DNA from: Vibrio palustris
Lineage (GTDB): Bacteria > Pseudomonadota > Gammaproteobacteria > Enterobacterales > Vibrionaceae
Assembly: GCF_024346995.1 (NCBI RefSeq)
Contig: NZ_AP024887.1
Location: 310,001-374,000, forward strand
Direction: 5' to 3'
Length of the DNA stretch: 64,000 bases
Positions 1 through 10,974 of this stretch are shown in pieces (position 1 is the stretch's first letter; the number at the start of each line of letters is the position of its first letter). Under the pieces are notes generated by a model. That model ran no database searches. It was given only the letters and a program-made list of their open reading frames with translations, and was not told the origin of the DNA. The translations under genes and the position numbers were made by a program.

Positions 1-1316
<1,316 letters not shown>

Positions 1317-1443
1317 ACAACACCAAAAAGGTTTTGTAACGGACTCAATATGAGTACTTGAGTGTGTGAGAACGGCTTTTATAGCCACAAAAACAGCTTT
1401 CCAGATTATTGTTATGGCCCTTTGGGCGATAACAGAAAGAATT

Positions 1444-1563
1444 TGCTTGGCGACCATAGCATTTTGGACCCACCTGATCCCATGCCGAACTCAGAAGTGA
1501 AACGAAATAGCGCCGATGGTAGTGTGGGGTTTCCCCATGTGAGAGTAGGTCATCGCCAGGCTT
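1444..1563 (+). rRNA. rrf: 5S ribosomal RNA
   Basis: A 120-base 5S rRNA follows the 23S gene after a spacer of about 127 bases. It begins TGCTTGGCG, contains the nearly invariant CCATGCCGAACTCAGAAGTG core, and ends GCCAGGCTT, so its two ends can pair as helix I. It is the second-to-last gene of the operon. Confidence 0.96.
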
Positions 1564-1611
1564 GAATTTAGACATAGTGCTGCGTGCAGCGTTATGGAAA
1601 AACCAGTTTGC

Positions 1612-1688
1612 GGAGCGGTAGTTCAGCTGGTTAGAATACCGGCCTGTCACGCCGGGGGTCGCGGGTTCGAATCCCGTCCGTTCCGCCA
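1612..1688 (+). tRNA. tRNA-Asp (anticodon GTC)
   Basis: A 77-base cloverleaf begins GGAGCGGTAGTTCAGCTGGT and ends with encoded CCA. The anticodon loop reads CCTGTCACG, giving GTC (Asp). The T loop GGTTCGAATCC is intact. It is the distal gene of the rRNA operon, about 48 bases after 5S and just before the operon terminator. Confidence 0.97.
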
Positions 1689-1698
1689 TTAAGTTTTA

Positions 1699-1729
1699 AA
1701 GCCTCGTTCTTGCGAACGAGGCTTTTTTT
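1699..1729 (+). terminator. rRNA operon intrinsic terminator
   Basis: A GCCTCGTTC/GAACGAGGC stem with a short loop is followed by seven T residues, directly after tRNA-Asp. The 1730-1935 stretch up to pldA is AT-rich; I see no further gene in it. Confidence 0.9.
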
Positions 1730-1935
1730 CGTCTATAACTTTTCTATCTTATACCGTTAGCACACATTTTTTTATTAAGCCGCGTCTTTTGTATTTAATC
1801 CTAAGGATCTTTTATTTTGTGAGCAAAGACTGTTAAATCCTTGTGAATAACGTGCGTTTTTCTTTTATTAGTTCTAACCGAGTGCTAATTTAAATGACGA
1901 ATGTTTCGCACCACTTTCATTATGGAGTTGAGTCA

Positions 1936-2859
1936 ATGAGGTTGTCATACCTAGCTATTCTGGCTTCTTGTTTTATTGCTAACTTAGCTTATTCCGCACA
2001 ACCGGAAAATAAGCCTGCGAGTGAAGCGAAAAGCACTACGTCATCAGATTCTTTGCTTGAGGATAGAGTAAAAGACGAGAAAAAAGTCATCGATAATCCT
2101 TTCGTTATTATGCCGCATAAAGCGAATTATTTGCTTCCCGTGACATATAACCCACACCCTAATAATAAGCCATTTAAAAAAGATAGTGATTATGCTGATG
2201 ACTTGGATAAGTTTGAAGCCAAATTTCAAATTTCATTCAAAATGCCATTAGCCATTGATCTGATTAATGGTGGTGATTTGTATTTTGCTTATACTAACCA
2301 ATCATGGTGGCAAGTTTATAATAAAGATGATTCCTCCCCTTTTAGAGAAACTGTTCACGAACCAGACATCTTTATGATTTTTCCTAATGATTGGCAGATT
2401 GGCGGTTTTACTAATTCTTTTTGGCAAGTAGGTGCGGTGCATCAATCAAATGGTCGCTCAGGGACACTATCACGCAGTTGGAATCGCTTATATGGCTCTA
2501 TGTTATTTGATAAAGGACCATTAGCGATAAACACTAAGGTGTGGTGGCGCATACCAGAGAAAGAGAAAAAGAATCCTACAGACGCCACTGGCGATGATAA
2601 TCCAGATATCACACATTACCTTGGTAATTTTGAAATTACGGGACTATATGGGGTTGGGGAGCAGCGCTATACCTTTATGTTCAGAGATAACTTGGAAAAG
2701 CAGAATCGAGCAGCCCTACAGCTAACTTGGAGTTATCCAATCCATAATAATTTACGTGCTTATGTGCAGTATTTTAATGGCTACGGCGAAAGTTTGATTG
2801 ACTATGATGTCCATACTCAGCGTATTGGCGTGGGTATAGCATTGAATGATTTACTCTAG
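1936..2859 (+). CDS. pldA: outer membrane phospholipase A1
   Basis: This 307-aa product is an outer-membrane beta-barrel phospholipase (OMPLA) that hydrolyses misplaced phospholipids in the outer leaflet. The catalytic motif is clear: His169 and Ser171 in VHQSNGRS and Asn183 in SRSWNRLY, with the same H-x-S then N+14 spacing as the E. coli triad. A Sec signal peptide spans about residues 1-20, ending AYSA. An upstream in-frame ATG at 1894 exists, but 1936 has a GGAG ribosome site and starts the signal peptide. It stands alone between the rRNA terminator and a bidirectional hairpin. Confidence 0.93.
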   Translation: MRLSYLAILASCFIANLAYSAQPENKPASEAKSTTSSDSLLEDRVKDEKKVIDNPFVIMPHKANYLLPVTYNPHPNNKPFKKDSDYADDLDKFEAKFQISFKMPLAIDLINGGDLYFAYTNQSWWQVYNKDDSSPFRETVHEPDIFMIFPNDWQIGGFTNSFWQVGAVHQSNGRSGTLSRSWNRLYGSMLFDKGPLAINTKVWWRIPEKEKKNPTDATGDDNPDITHYLGNFEITGLYGVGEQRYTFMFRDNLEKQNRAALQLTWSYPIHNNLRAYVQYFNGYGESLIDYDVHTQRIGVGIALNDLL

Positions 2860-2884
2860 CGTTTGACCAAATAATTGGAAATAA

Positions 2885-2914
2885 AAAAGAGGAGCGAATG
2901 CTCCTCTTTTTTAT
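2885..2914. terminator. bidirectional terminator between pldA and antiporter
   Basis: An 11-bp perfect stem (AAAAGAGGAGC / GCTCCTCTTTT) with a 4-base loop GAAT has T-rich flanks on both strands. It separates convergent genes and can serve both. Confidence 0.88.
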
Positions 2915-2945
2915 TTAGATAAAGACGCTCACTTAGCAACTGTGC

Positions 2946-4247
2946 CTATTGTTCTGCGTCTATTTTGTAGTGCATATCTTTTTCGGCAATTTTTGCTTTA
3001 TCTATCATCGGAGTAATTGTTGAGCCTTGAATTAAAATAGAGAAAACGACAACAGCGTATGTCATCACCAATACTAATTCTTTTACATCAATGAGTTTTT
3101 CTGGAATAACCAAAATGCCTGATGGTATTGATAAAGCCATCGCTAGAGCCAGACCTCCACGTAATCCGCCCCAAGTTAATATACGTACCGACCAAGGATT
3201 ATAGTTACGAAAACGTTTAAAACCTACATAAGAGACGAGTACACTAAGGTAGCGACCGGACAGTACAAGAGGGACAGCAATAGCCATAACAATCCAATCT
3301 TCTACATGAAACTTGAACAGCAGCATAGACATACCAATGAGAAGGAACAGTACGCCATTAAGGAACTCATCGACTAGTTCCCAGAAGTGATCCAAATGTT
3401 CTTCACTCTCTTTTGAAAATCCAATAAATCGTGTCCAGTTGCCAATCATTATTCCCGAAACCACCATCGCAAGTGGGCCAGAGACATGAATTACATCTGC
3501 AAACACAAATCCTGCGGTAGGAATACCTATGGTTAACAATAGCTCCATAGAGTGGTCATTAGTGGCACTTATTAAATAGTGGAAGATTAGTCCCAAGACG
3601 AAGCCATAGACAATACCGCCAATAGCTTCATGAAGAAATAGCCCTGCGACACTGCCGAACGTCGGTGCTTCTTTTCCAAAAGCGATAGTGAATATAGTGA
3701 CAAATATAACCAGTCCGAAGCCATCATTAAATAACGATTCGCCTTCAATCTGTGTGGAAATTCTTTTTGGTGCATTAAGTTTTTTTACAATGGCAAGAAC
3801 AGCGATAGGGTCTGTAGGGGAGATAAGTGCGCCAAAGAGTAAACAATAGATCAGGTCGAGATGGATACCAACGAGGTTACAAAGTCCGTAGAGGCAGAAG
3901 CCGATAAAAAAGGTAGAAAAAAGAGTGGCTCCGAGTGCGAGTATAGCAATTTCCCATTTTTGATCTTTTAAGTTGGGAAGTTTTATACCGAGACCGCCTG
4001 CAAACAATAAAAAACCTAGAATGCCTTTGAGTAGAAAATCTTCGAAATTAATACTCGTCATTGTGGTGCGAGCAATTTGGGTTAGATGGAACCAGTTATT
4101 TTGCCCTGCCACTAAAATGATTAAGGATAACAACATGGAACCGGCAGTGATGGCGATAGTAGTTTGCATGTTTCCTATTTTGCTGTTGAAAAATGCAATG
4201 ATCATTGCAGCAGCAGACAAGAAACATAGAGTGTAATAAACCGACAT
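2946..4247 (-). CDS. CPA1-family Na+(K+)/H+ antiporter (NhaP-like)
   Basis: A 433-aa polytopic inner-membrane protein with about twelve hydrophobic segments, of the cation:proton antiporter 1 group (PF00999). The ion-binding motifs of the family are present: SPTDPIAVLAI near residue 142, and GESLFNDGFGLVIF near 168, whose Asp is the usual transport residue. A GGLRGGLALAMAL segment near residue 364 is also typical of NhaP. It lacks the long cytosolic C-terminal domain of some homologues, ending with a short charged tail. It is a single gene, convergent with pldA. Substrate preference (Na+ or K+) cannot be read from sequence. Confidence 0.88.
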   Translation of the reverse strand: MSVYYTLCFLSAAAMIIAFFNSKIGNMQTTIAITAGSMLLSLIILVAGQNNWFHLTQIARTTMTSINFEDFLLKGILGFLLFAGGLGIKLPNLKDQKWEIAILALGATLFSTFFIGFCLYGLCNLVGIHLDLIYCLLFGALISPTDPIAVLAIVKKLNAPKRISTQIEGESLFNDGFGLVIFVTIFTIAFGKEAPTFGSVAGLFLHEAIGGIVYGFVLGLIFHYLISATNDHSMELLLTIGIPTAGFVFADVIHVSGPLAMVVSGIMIGNWTRFIGFSKESEEHLDHFWELVDEFLNGVLFLLIGMSMLLFKFHVEDWIVMAIAVPLVLSGRYLSVLVSYVGFKRFRNYNPWSVRILTWGGLRGGLALAMALSIPSGILVIPEKLIDVKELVLVMTYAVVVFSILIQGSTITPMIDKAKIAEKDMHYKIDAEQ

Positions 4248-4380
4248 AGCTTTCTCTTATGTAACAACTTGTGAATATAAATTGTCGTTGGATGCTGTGT
4301 AAATAGCAACCGTTTTTTTCTTACAATGAGAAAGTCTAGACGATAAAGAACGTTGTTACTTAATGGTTTTAATTGTTCAG

Positions 4381-4419
4381 TGACTTAAGAGCCAGCAATT
4401 TAAACTGGCTCATAAGTCA
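4381..4419 (-). terminator. hairpin downstream of lysC
   Basis: A 15-bp stem with one A-A mismatch (4381-4395 with 4405-4419, 9-base loop) lies about 55 bases past the lysC stop. No long T run follows on the minus strand, so it may act as an RNA 3'-end stabiliser or a weak terminator. A small CGCTCA-ataa-TGAGCG hairpin sits nearer the stop, around 4447-4462. Confidence 0.45.
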
Positions 4420-4472
4420 TTAACTTGATACAACCGCATACTCTTATCGCTCAATAATGAGCGGAAAGATCG

Positions 4473-5819
4473 TTACTCGAATAATTGTTCATGTAAATGT
4501 TGAATAGCTTGTTTAGCTGATGAGGAGTCCACTAGGAAACACAAGTTATGCTCACTGGCGCCATAGCAAATCATGCGCACATTAAAGTCATCTAAAGCGC
4601 CAAACACTTTTTTCGCATAGCCTTGATTATCCATGTGATTACCAATTAACGCGATAAGGCTTAAGTGATGCTCTACTTTTACCGAGCATAACGATTGCAA
4701 TTCCTCGTGGACGGCGGGAGGTAATTCTGGTGCACCACCGGAAGTGTCTGTTTTATCGAGTGTGAGTGACACACTGATTTCCGAGGTAGTAATTAGATCC
4801 ACTGACAGTTTATGTTTTGCGAGTATTTCGAATACTTTGGCAAGGAAACCGTATGATTGAAACATTTTTTCACTATGCAATGTAACCATTGTTTGGTTAT
4901 CGCGTAAGGCTAGCGCGCGAAATTGTGGTGCACTGTCTACTTGTTTACGAATCCAGGTGCCGCCTTTCTCTGGCGCTTTTGATGAACCAACAAAGACTGG
5001 AATTCCTTGGCGTAGTGCTGGAAGTAATGTTGAAGGATGTAAAATTTTCGCGCCGAAATTGGCCATTTCTGAGGCTTCATTAAAACTGATTTCTGCAATA
5101 GGCGCGGCATTAGGCGCAATGCGGGGATCGGTGCTATAAATTCCTGGCACATCAGTCCAGATCTCTAAACCCGCCGCACCGACAGATTCAGCTATGAGTG
5201 CTGCTGAATAATCACTACCACCTCGGCCGAGTGTTGTTGTATTTCCTTGATTATCGGCGCCAATGAACCCTTGGGTGACGACGACTTGCTGTTGACAGAT
5301 AGGAACTAAATGCTCATCGGCAAGCCGACGGATTTCTTCGAGTTGTGGTTCTGCTTTACCAAAGTTATCGTCGGTACGCAGCATGTGGCGGATATCAAAT
5401 CGAATGGCATCAATGCCACGTTCACGAAGTATTTGGGTGAATAGGTGAGTAGACATTAACTCACCGCAGGCGACCAAGTGATCCGTCAATTTTTGGCTTG
5501 TTTGATAAGATGCGGCTTCAGATGCACTGGTAATGACATCAATAAAGTGTAAGAGCGGATCTTCTACGCTTGATGGATCATTGAGTTGTTCGACGATCGC
5601 CTGATGAATCGCGGCAATTTTTCCAATCAGGGTCGCTCGTTCTTGTGGATTCTCGATTCCGCTCGCTAGAGTAACCAGTAAATTAGTGACGCCAGAGCAA
5701 GCACTACTGACAACCAGCTTGGTGTGTGGATTGCTTTCGATAATGGTTGCGCAGCGACTCATAGCAGCGAAGTCTGCAACACTCGTTCCGCCAAATTTCG
5801 CTACATTAAATGTGCTCAC
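4473..5819 (-). CDS. lysC: lysine-sensitive aspartokinase III
   Basis: A 448-aa aspartate kinase that phosphorylates L-aspartate, the first step to lysine, threonine and methionine. The N-terminus VAKFGGTSVAD is the ATP-binding signature of the amino-acid kinase fold. TTLGRGGSDYSAAL near residue 197 and the regulatory ACT domains in the last third (from about residue 305) are also visible. The length equals monofunctional E. coli LysC (about 449 aa), with no fused homoserine dehydrogenase. Translation begins at GTG (5817-5819), behind a GGGAG ribosome site. The upstream lysine riboswitch supports the lysine-repressed isozyme call. Confidence 0.94.
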   Translation of the reverse strand: MSTFNVAKFGGTSVADFAAMSRCATIIESNPHTKLVVSSACSGVTNLLVTLASGIENPQERATLIGKIAAIHQAIVEQLNDPSSVEDPLLHFIDVITSASEAASYQTSQKLTDHLVACGELMSTHLFTQILRERGIDAIRFDIRHMLRTDDNFGKAEPQLEEIRRLADEHLVPICQQQVVVTQGFIGADNQGNTTTLGRGGSDYSAALIAESVGAAGLEIWTDVPGIYSTDPRIAPNAAPIAEISFNEASEMANFGAKILHPSTLLPALRQGIPVFVGSSKAPEKGGTWIRKQVDSAPQFRALALRDNQTMVTLHSEKMFQSYGFLAKVFEILAKHKLSVDLITTSEISVSLTLDKTDTSGGAPELPPAVHEELQSLCSVKVEHHLSLIALIGNHMDNQGYAKKVFGALDDFNVRMICYGASEHNLCFLVDSSSAKQAIQHLHEQLFE

Positions 5820-5922
5820 AATTGATTCTCCCGTAACTGACTATAAAAGGTATTTACCTAGATTCTAAATATTGAAGAGAGGGACGTGAGCAGCAAGAGG
5901 TATGATCTTAGAAAGGAAACCT

Positions 5923-6085
5923 CAGAAGCTCTTCGCACAATCAATGGCGACAGTTGAAGGGATTCAGCCCATTCACCCGATAACGTTGTCCACTTGTAAC
6001 GTTATCTCGGCACTACTCCCCATAAATGATTTGTTTTGGAGTAGTGGCTCCACAAAACACCTGCCTGGGTAGTGCTCCTCTTCTG
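5923..6085 (-). promoter_or_regulatory. lysine riboswitch (L box) controlling lysC
   Basis: Read on the minus strand the leader carries the conserved lysine-aptamer blocks in order: AGAGGAGCAC at the 5' side, GGAGCCA, GCCGAG, GGGTGAATGGGCTGAATCCC, TGTCGCC, and the closing GCGAAGAGCTTCTG. P1 forms between CAGAAG at 6080-6085 and CTTCTG at 5923-5928. About 100 bases of expression platform separate it from the lysC GTG. No terminator with a T run is seen there, which suggests translational rather than transcriptional control, as in E. coli lysC. Confidence 0.93.
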
Positions 6086-6095
6086 TTATATGTCC

Positions 6096-6124
6096 ATTGA
6101 ACGAGTTTACACGATTAATGTCAA
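6096..6124 (-). promoter_or_regulatory. predicted sigma-70 promoter of lysC
   Basis: On the minus strand a perfect TTGACA (6119-6124) is followed by 17 bases and TTCAAT (6096-6101). The predicted start near 6089 falls just before the first base of the riboswitch aptamer, which supports the call. Confidence 0.65.
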
Positions 6125-6179
6125 TGGGTTTTGCATAATTATTAACTAAAAATGGTTTTTATTGCATCTTGTTTGAAGA

Positions 6180-7958
6180 CTATTCCTTTAATGGCTTTGG
6201 CGTTGTCAGTTTTGATGATGATAAAGCTGCTGATATCGCATTTTCGTGCAAATGAGTAAAGTCGATTTTAGGAAATAAAAACTGCGCTTCATTACGTGTT
6301 TGTTCTGCCCGACTTGTGTCATTAAGTGCTTCATAAGAAAGAATTAATTTTTTATAAAAAATCGGACGTGGTTGATGTTCAATAACTGTTGGAGCCCATG
6401 TGACAAATGGCATTATATCTTCTGGTTGTTTGGTTTTTAATCCTTTTCGTAAATATAAACTGTATACATCCCAGTCGTATCTATTTTTCCAGACCGCTAA
6501 GTTAGTGACATGATTAATCATATCTGGATATTTACTCGGAGAGCGCTCAAAACGTGTTAATACGTAGTTAGTCTGTAGCGTCGTCAGCATGAAGGCACTG
6601 ATGAGCACGGGAACAAGTAAAGATAAAATGCGTAATAGACGGGCAATCCAAGGATGAAATGAAAGAGACCGATAGGATAGTGACCGCTGATCAATCCAAT
6701 ATAGTAAGATCAAAAAGGTGATCCAGTGAACGGCTGAATGGTAAAACGGGTACTCTAATTGTGTGTGCAGCGCAATAGGAAGCAGCAGTGCAAACAGACC
6801 TAGACGAGTGCCCCGCTTAGCGTAGAGCAGACGTAGACATACTAGACTGGCCGCGATAATAATACCTATGATTGGAATAATACCGCCCTCAACTCCCCAA
6901 TATATTAATTCATTATGGGGATGATCCATGGACGCGAGCCCAGGTGGATAATTAGGGTTGAGTTGATGTTGGCGTGCAGTATACAGTATATATTGAGATT
7001 CAAAGCGCCCGTAGCCATAACCTGTAAATGGTTTCTCAACCATCATGTCGAACGTTTGAGGAAATGTGTATCGACGAGGGCTTTGCAGATCAATTTTATT
7101 GGCGACAAAACCTGACATGCCTTGTTGATTCATCGAGAAAAAACCGATGCTCACACCGACGAGTATCGCAATAATCCAAGTAATAAAGCGTCTTTTAGAA
7201 GCGTACTTCTTCAAATAGGGTAGGAGGCATATAATGCCTAGTATGGAACCTAACCAGCCTGTACGTGAAGCTAATACGACTAACAGTAAAGAGCTCGTTA
7301 GTGAAGTGAGATACAGTAGCGTAGTCTGAACCCAGTGCTCGTCGTACTTTTTAGGCTGCCTTGCGAGCAGGTAACCAGACACCAATAAGCCAGTTGCAAG
7401 AAAGCTTGCCATAACATTCGGTTGGTGGAAAACACCGGATGGACGCGTAAAGTGTTGGAGTTTAGCCAAGGCTTCAGGCGCAATGATGAAATATTGATAA
7501 AGGCCAATGCCCGCCTCGATTAAACTACCGATCACTATAAACCACAACAGTCGTTGTTTTTCTCGGTTAGAAAAACGAAATTGTTGTAGGAGCCAAAAAA
7601 ATAATAAACCCGCCCATAAACCGAGTAGTCTCATGGTCACCAACTCAGGATCTGAATTGTGATAGAAGATCGGAATGGTCATTAGAATGCAGGTAAGTAA
7701 TAATCCAAGTGTTAATTTAGAGAAACGAATCACTTGGTTATTAGCTAACTGACAAAGACCAACGCCTAAGGCTAAGCTGATCGCAATCCAGGATGTGTCA
7801 TTAAACGACAACGCGAGCCCCGATCCGCCGGGGTTTGACATAATAAAATGCATTGCATAAATATAAAGGGATGCAATGGCATAGAGGAACGGTTTGGTGA
7901 GCGGAACTTTCGGAGTTTTAGGTTCTAGATGGGTGCCGCCTAATAGCACTATCGCCAT
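6180..7958 (-). CDS. PglL-type O-oligosaccharyltransferase (Wzy_C family)
   Basis: A 592-aa inner-membrane protein with roughly a dozen membrane segments. The family transfers lipid-linked glycans to Ser/Thr of periplasmic proteins, or ligates O antigen. The large periplasmic loop (about residues 300-350) carries GYGYGRFESQY and HPHNELIYWGVEGG, the signature His-rich motif that separates PglL ligases from WaaL. The C-terminus ends in a soluble tail. From memory, the gene beside uvrA in V. cholerae (VC0393) was reported as a functional PglL; homology to it is inferred. The start is uncertain: its ATG has only a weak ribosome site and lies 18 bases past the uvrA terminator. Confidence 0.78.
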   Translation of the reverse strand: MAIVLLGGTHLEPKTPKVPLTKPFLYAIASLYIYAMHFIMSNPGGSGLALSFNDTSWIAISLALGVGLCQLANNQVIRFSKLTLGLLLTCILMTIPIFYHNSDPELVTMRLLGLWAGLLFFWLLQQFRFSNREKQRLLWFIVIGSLIEAGIGLYQYFIIAPEALAKLQHFTRPSGVFHQPNVMASFLATGLLVSGYLLARQPKKYDEHWVQTTLLYLTSLTSSLLLVVLASRTGWLGSILGIICLLPYLKKYASKRRFITWIIAILVGVSIGFFSMNQQGMSGFVANKIDLQSPRRYTFPQTFDMMVEKPFTGYGYGRFESQYILYTARQHQLNPNYPPGLASMDHPHNELIYWGVEGGIIPIIGIIIAASLVCLRLLYAKRGTRLGLFALLLPIALHTQLEYPFYHSAVHWITFLILLYWIDQRSLSYRSLSFHPWIARLLRILSLLVPVLISAFMLTTLQTNYVLTRFERSPSKYPDMINHVTNLAVWKNRYDWDVYSLYLRKGLKTKQPEDIMPFVTWAPTVIEHQPRPIFYKKLILSYEALNDTSRAEQTRNEAQFLFPKIDFTHLHENAISAALSSSKLTTPKPLKE

Positions 7959-7975
7959 GGTTTTCTCACTGTTTT

Positions 7976-8001
7976 AAAAAAAGACCAGCGTGATGCTGGT
8001 C
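7976..8001 (-). terminator. uvrA intrinsic terminator
   Basis: On the minus strand GACCAGC-atcac-GCTGGTC is followed by seven T residues, about 23 bases after the uvrA stop and immediately before the pglL-like gene. Confidence 0.88.
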
Positions 8002-8023
8002 CCTTTAACGTTTTATTATTTAG

Positions 8024-10846
8024 TTAGTTTAACATAGGCTTTAGGAAGTGGGCTGTGTGCGACCCCGCTATTTCAGCGACTTGCTCAGGCGTGCCCTGCG
8101 CAATAATTTCTCCTCCACCTTGTCCGCCTTCAGGACCTAAGTCGACAATCCAATCGGCTGTTTTTATTACATCTAAGTTATGCTCAATGACCACGACCGT
8201 ATTTCCACGATCTCGTAATTGATTTAATACGGCGAGCAGTTGCTTGATGTCATGAAAATGCAGACCTGTTGTTGGTTCATCTAAAATATATAAGGTTTTA
8301 CCCGTATCGCGTTTAGACAGCTCACGAGCTAATTTAACCCGCTGAGCTTCACCGCCAGATAAGGTAGTCGCTGCTTGCCCTAAGCGGATATAAGATAAAC
8401 CAACATCGATTAATGTTTGTAGCTTACGAGCAATTGCTGGCACTGGAGCAAAGAACTCTCTGGCATCTTCAATCGTCATTTCTAACACTTCATCAATCGT
8501 TTTACCTTTATAGCGTACTTCTAAGGTTTCACGATTATAGCGTTTACCTTGGCAAACATCACACGGCACGTAGACATCAGGTAAGAAATGCATTTCGACC
8601 TTGATAACCCCATCGCCTTGGCAAGCTTCACACCGTCCACCTCGCACGTTAAAACTGAAACGACCCGGCTTATAACCACGTGAACGTGCTTCTTGGGTGC
8701 CAGCAAATAATTCACGAATAGGAGTGAAAATCCCAGTATACGTCGCTGGGTTCGAGCGTGGCGTACGTCCAATAGGGCTTTGGTCAATATCAATGACCTT
8801 ATCAAAATGCTCTAATCCTTTGATACGTTTATACGGCGCCGGAGTGGCTTTGGTCGCACCGTTTAAAGCGGCATGAGCAATTTTGAAAAACGTGTCATTA
8901 ATCAACGTTGATTTACCAGAGCCAGAAACCCCTGTCACACATGTCATCAAGCCGACAGGAATAGACAGATCGACATTGTGTAGGTTGTTGCCTGTCGCTC
9001 CAAAAATTTGTACCAATTTTTTCTTGTCTATTGGCGTTCTTTTCTCGGGAATGGCAATGGACTGAGTACCAGTAAGATATTGTCCTGTGAGTGAGTCAGG
9101 GTTACGAATAATGTCATCGACTGTACCTTCCGCGACAACATTACCACCATGAACTCCGGCACCGGGGCCAATATCGATCACGTGATCAGCGCTGCGAATC
9201 GCATCTTCATCATGTTCGACCACTAACACCGTATTCCCCATATCACGCAGGCGGGTCAGTGTTCCTAGTAGACGTTCATTATCACGCTGATGCAAACCAA
9301 TCGAAGGTTCATCAAGGACATACATCACACCAACTAAGCCTGCGCCAATTTGACTCGCCAAACGGATACGCTGTGCTTCACCTCCAGATAAGGTTTCTGC
9401 GCTGCGTGACAAGTTCAAATAATTCAATCCCACATCGACCAAAAAGGTGAGACGATCCGATATTTCTTTTAAGATTTTTTCAGCGATTTGTGCCTTTTGG
9501 CCTTCAAGCTCGAGTGTGTCAATAAACTCTAAAGAACCGGCAATACTCTGAGCCACAACTTCTGGTAGCGTTATATCATTAACAAACACATTACGAGCTT
9601 CAAGACGTAGACGAGTACCAGAGCACGTTGCACAGGCTTTGGTGGAAACATATTTACTCAATTCTTCACGCACAGAATTAGAGTCAGTTTCACGATAGCG
9701 TCTTTCTAGCGTATTGAGTATGCCCTCAAACGGATGATGTTTGACCCGTAAATCGCCTCGGTCATTAACATACTTAAATTCAACTTCGGTAGAACCAGAG
9801 CCATGTAACACGACATCACGGATTTTTTTCGGTAGTTCATTAAATGGTGTCGTTAGTTTGAATGAATAATGCTCAGCTAGAGACGTTAGCATCTGAAAAT
9901 AATAAAAGTTACGTTTATCCCAGCCACGAATGGCTCCGTTGGCTAAGCTCAGTTTACTATCTTGTACTACGCGATCTGCATCGAAATATTGCTGTACTCC
10001 TAGGCCATCACACGTTGGGCAGGCTCCCGCAGGGTTATTGAATGAAAATAAACGAGGTTCTAGCTCGCTCATACTATAACCACAATGTGGACAAGCAAAA
10101 TTAGCGGAGAACACTTGTTCATCACCATCTCCGTCCATTGGAGCTGCTACGACAATACCGCCGGACAGTTCTAGTGCCGTTTCAAAAGATTCAGCTAAAC
10201 GTAACTGCAGATCGTCGCGCACTTTAAAGCGATCGACGATAACTTCAATCGTATGTTTTTTCTGTAGCTCTAGTGCTGGTGGATCGGAAAGATCACAGGT
10301 TTCACCATCAACTCGGGCACGAATAAAGCCTTGCGCTGCAAGGTTTTGTAGCGTTTTAACATGCTCGCCTTTTCTTTCTTTAATAATTGGGGCGAGTAGC
10401 ATAATTTTGGCGCCTTCAGGCATCTCTAAAACTTTATCTACCATTTGGCTAATGGTTTGTGCTTTTAGAGGAACTTGATGTTCAGGACAGCGTGGCTCAC
10501 CGATACGCGCATATAACAAACGTAAGTAGTCGTAGATTTCAGTGATGGTCCCAACGGTTGAACGAGGGTTATGCGACGTCGATTTTTGTTCGATAGAAAT
10601 GGCCGGTGATAGGCCTTCGATATGATCAACATCGGGTTTTTCCATCAACGAGAGAAACTGGCGTGCATAGGCTGATAACGACTCTACATAGCGTCGTTGA
10701 CCTTCTGCATAGAGAGTGTCAAAGGCAAGCGATGACTTTCCTGAACCGGATAAACCTGTTATCACAACGAGTTTATCTCTAGGAATAGTTAGGTTGATAT
10801 TTTTGAGATTGTGAGTCCTAGCGCCACGTATGTCGATTTTATCCAT
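8024..10846 (-). CDS. uvrA: UvrABC nucleotide excision repair ATPase UvrA
   Basis: A 940-aa damage-recognition subunit of the UvrABC excinuclease, matching the E. coli length (940). Two ABC ATPase modules are present, with Walker [13 protein letters not shown] near residue 31 and [13 protein letters not shown] near 640. ABC signatures LSGGEAQR appear twice. Zinc-finger cysteines show as CPHC...CPTC around 253-283 and CEAC...CDVC around 736-766. The N-terminus [16 protein letters not shown] is canonical. A LexA box sits about 70 bases upstream, so SOS induction is expected. galU precedes it on the same strand but is closed by its own terminator. Confidence 0.98.
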   Translation of the reverse strand: MDKIDIRGARTHNLKNINLTIPRDKLVVITGLSGSGKSSLAFDTLYAEGQRRYVESLSAYARQFLSLMEKPDVDHIEGLSPAISIEQKSTSHNPRSTVGTITEIYDYLRLLYARIGEPRCPEHQVPLKAQTISQMVDKVLEMPEGAKIMLLAPIIKERKGEHVKTLQNLAAQGFIRARVDGETCDLSDPPALELQKKHTIEVIVDRFKVRDDLQLRLAESFETALELSGGIVVAAPMDGDGDEQVFSANFACPHCGYSMSELEPRLFSFNNPAGACPTCDGLGVQQYFDADRVVQDSKLSLANGAIRGWDKRNFYYFQMLTSLAEHYSFKLTTPFNELPKKIRDVVLHGSGSTEVEFKYVNDRGDLRVKHHPFEGILNTLERRYRETDSNSVREELSKYVSTKACATCSGTRLRLEARNVFVNDITLPEVVAQSIAGSLEFIDTLELEGQKAQIAEKILKEISDRLTFLVDVGLNYLNLSRSAETLSGGEAQRIRLASQIGAGLVGVMYVLDEPSIGLHQRDNERLLGTLTRLRDMGNTVLVVEHDEDAIRSADHVIDIGPGAGVHGGNVVAEGTVDDIIRNPDSLTGQYLTGTQSIAIPEKRTPIDKKKLVQIFGATGNNLHNVDLSIPVGLMTCVTGVSGSGKSTLINDTFFKIAHAALNGATKATPAPYKRIKGLEHFDKVIDIDQSPIGRTPRSNPATYTGIFTPIRELFAGTQEARSRGYKPGRFSFNVRGGRCEACQGDGVIKVEMHFLPDVYVPCDVCQGKRYNRETLEVRYKGKTIDEVLEMTIEDAREFFAPVPAIARKLQTLIDVGLSYIRLGQAATTLSGGEAQRVKLARELSKRDTGKTLYILDEPTTGLHFHDIKQLLAVLNQLRDRGNTVVVIEHNLDVIKTADWIVDLGPEGGQGGGEIIAQGTPEQVAEIAGSHTAHFLKPMLN

Positions 10847-10914
10847 CAGTTTACTCTATAGGTGATACCGAGATAACCAGTATTACATAGAGTGAGTTTT
10901 GTGCAAAGGTGGTA

Positions 10915-10930
10915 CTGGATAAAAAAACAG
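10915..10930 (-). promoter_or_regulatory. LexA (SOS) box upstream of uvrA
   Basis: The minus strand reads CTGTTTTTTTATCCAG, matching CTG-N10-CAG, flanked by A and TA as in the TACTG...CAGTA consensus. It lies about 70 bases upstream of the uvrA ATG. Its left half is also the 3' arm and T run of the galU terminator. Confidence 0.85.
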
Positions 10931-10958
10931 TGCATAACATGAGTAATGCACTGTTTTT
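10921..10958 (-). terminator. galU intrinsic terminator
   Basis: On the minus strand, about 17 bases past the galU stop, AAAAACAGTGCAT pairs with ATGCACTGTTTTT across a 10-base loop, and the T run continues to seven T. The site overlaps the uvrA LexA box. Confidence 0.85.
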
Positions 10959-10974
10959 AATATTAATTATGGTC

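Noticed and set aside
1345..1689. Minus-strand 114-codon frame starting MAERTGFEPATPG
   Set aside because: It is the well-known spurious product of the strand opposite a tRNA and 5S region, often misannotated as a hypothetical protein.
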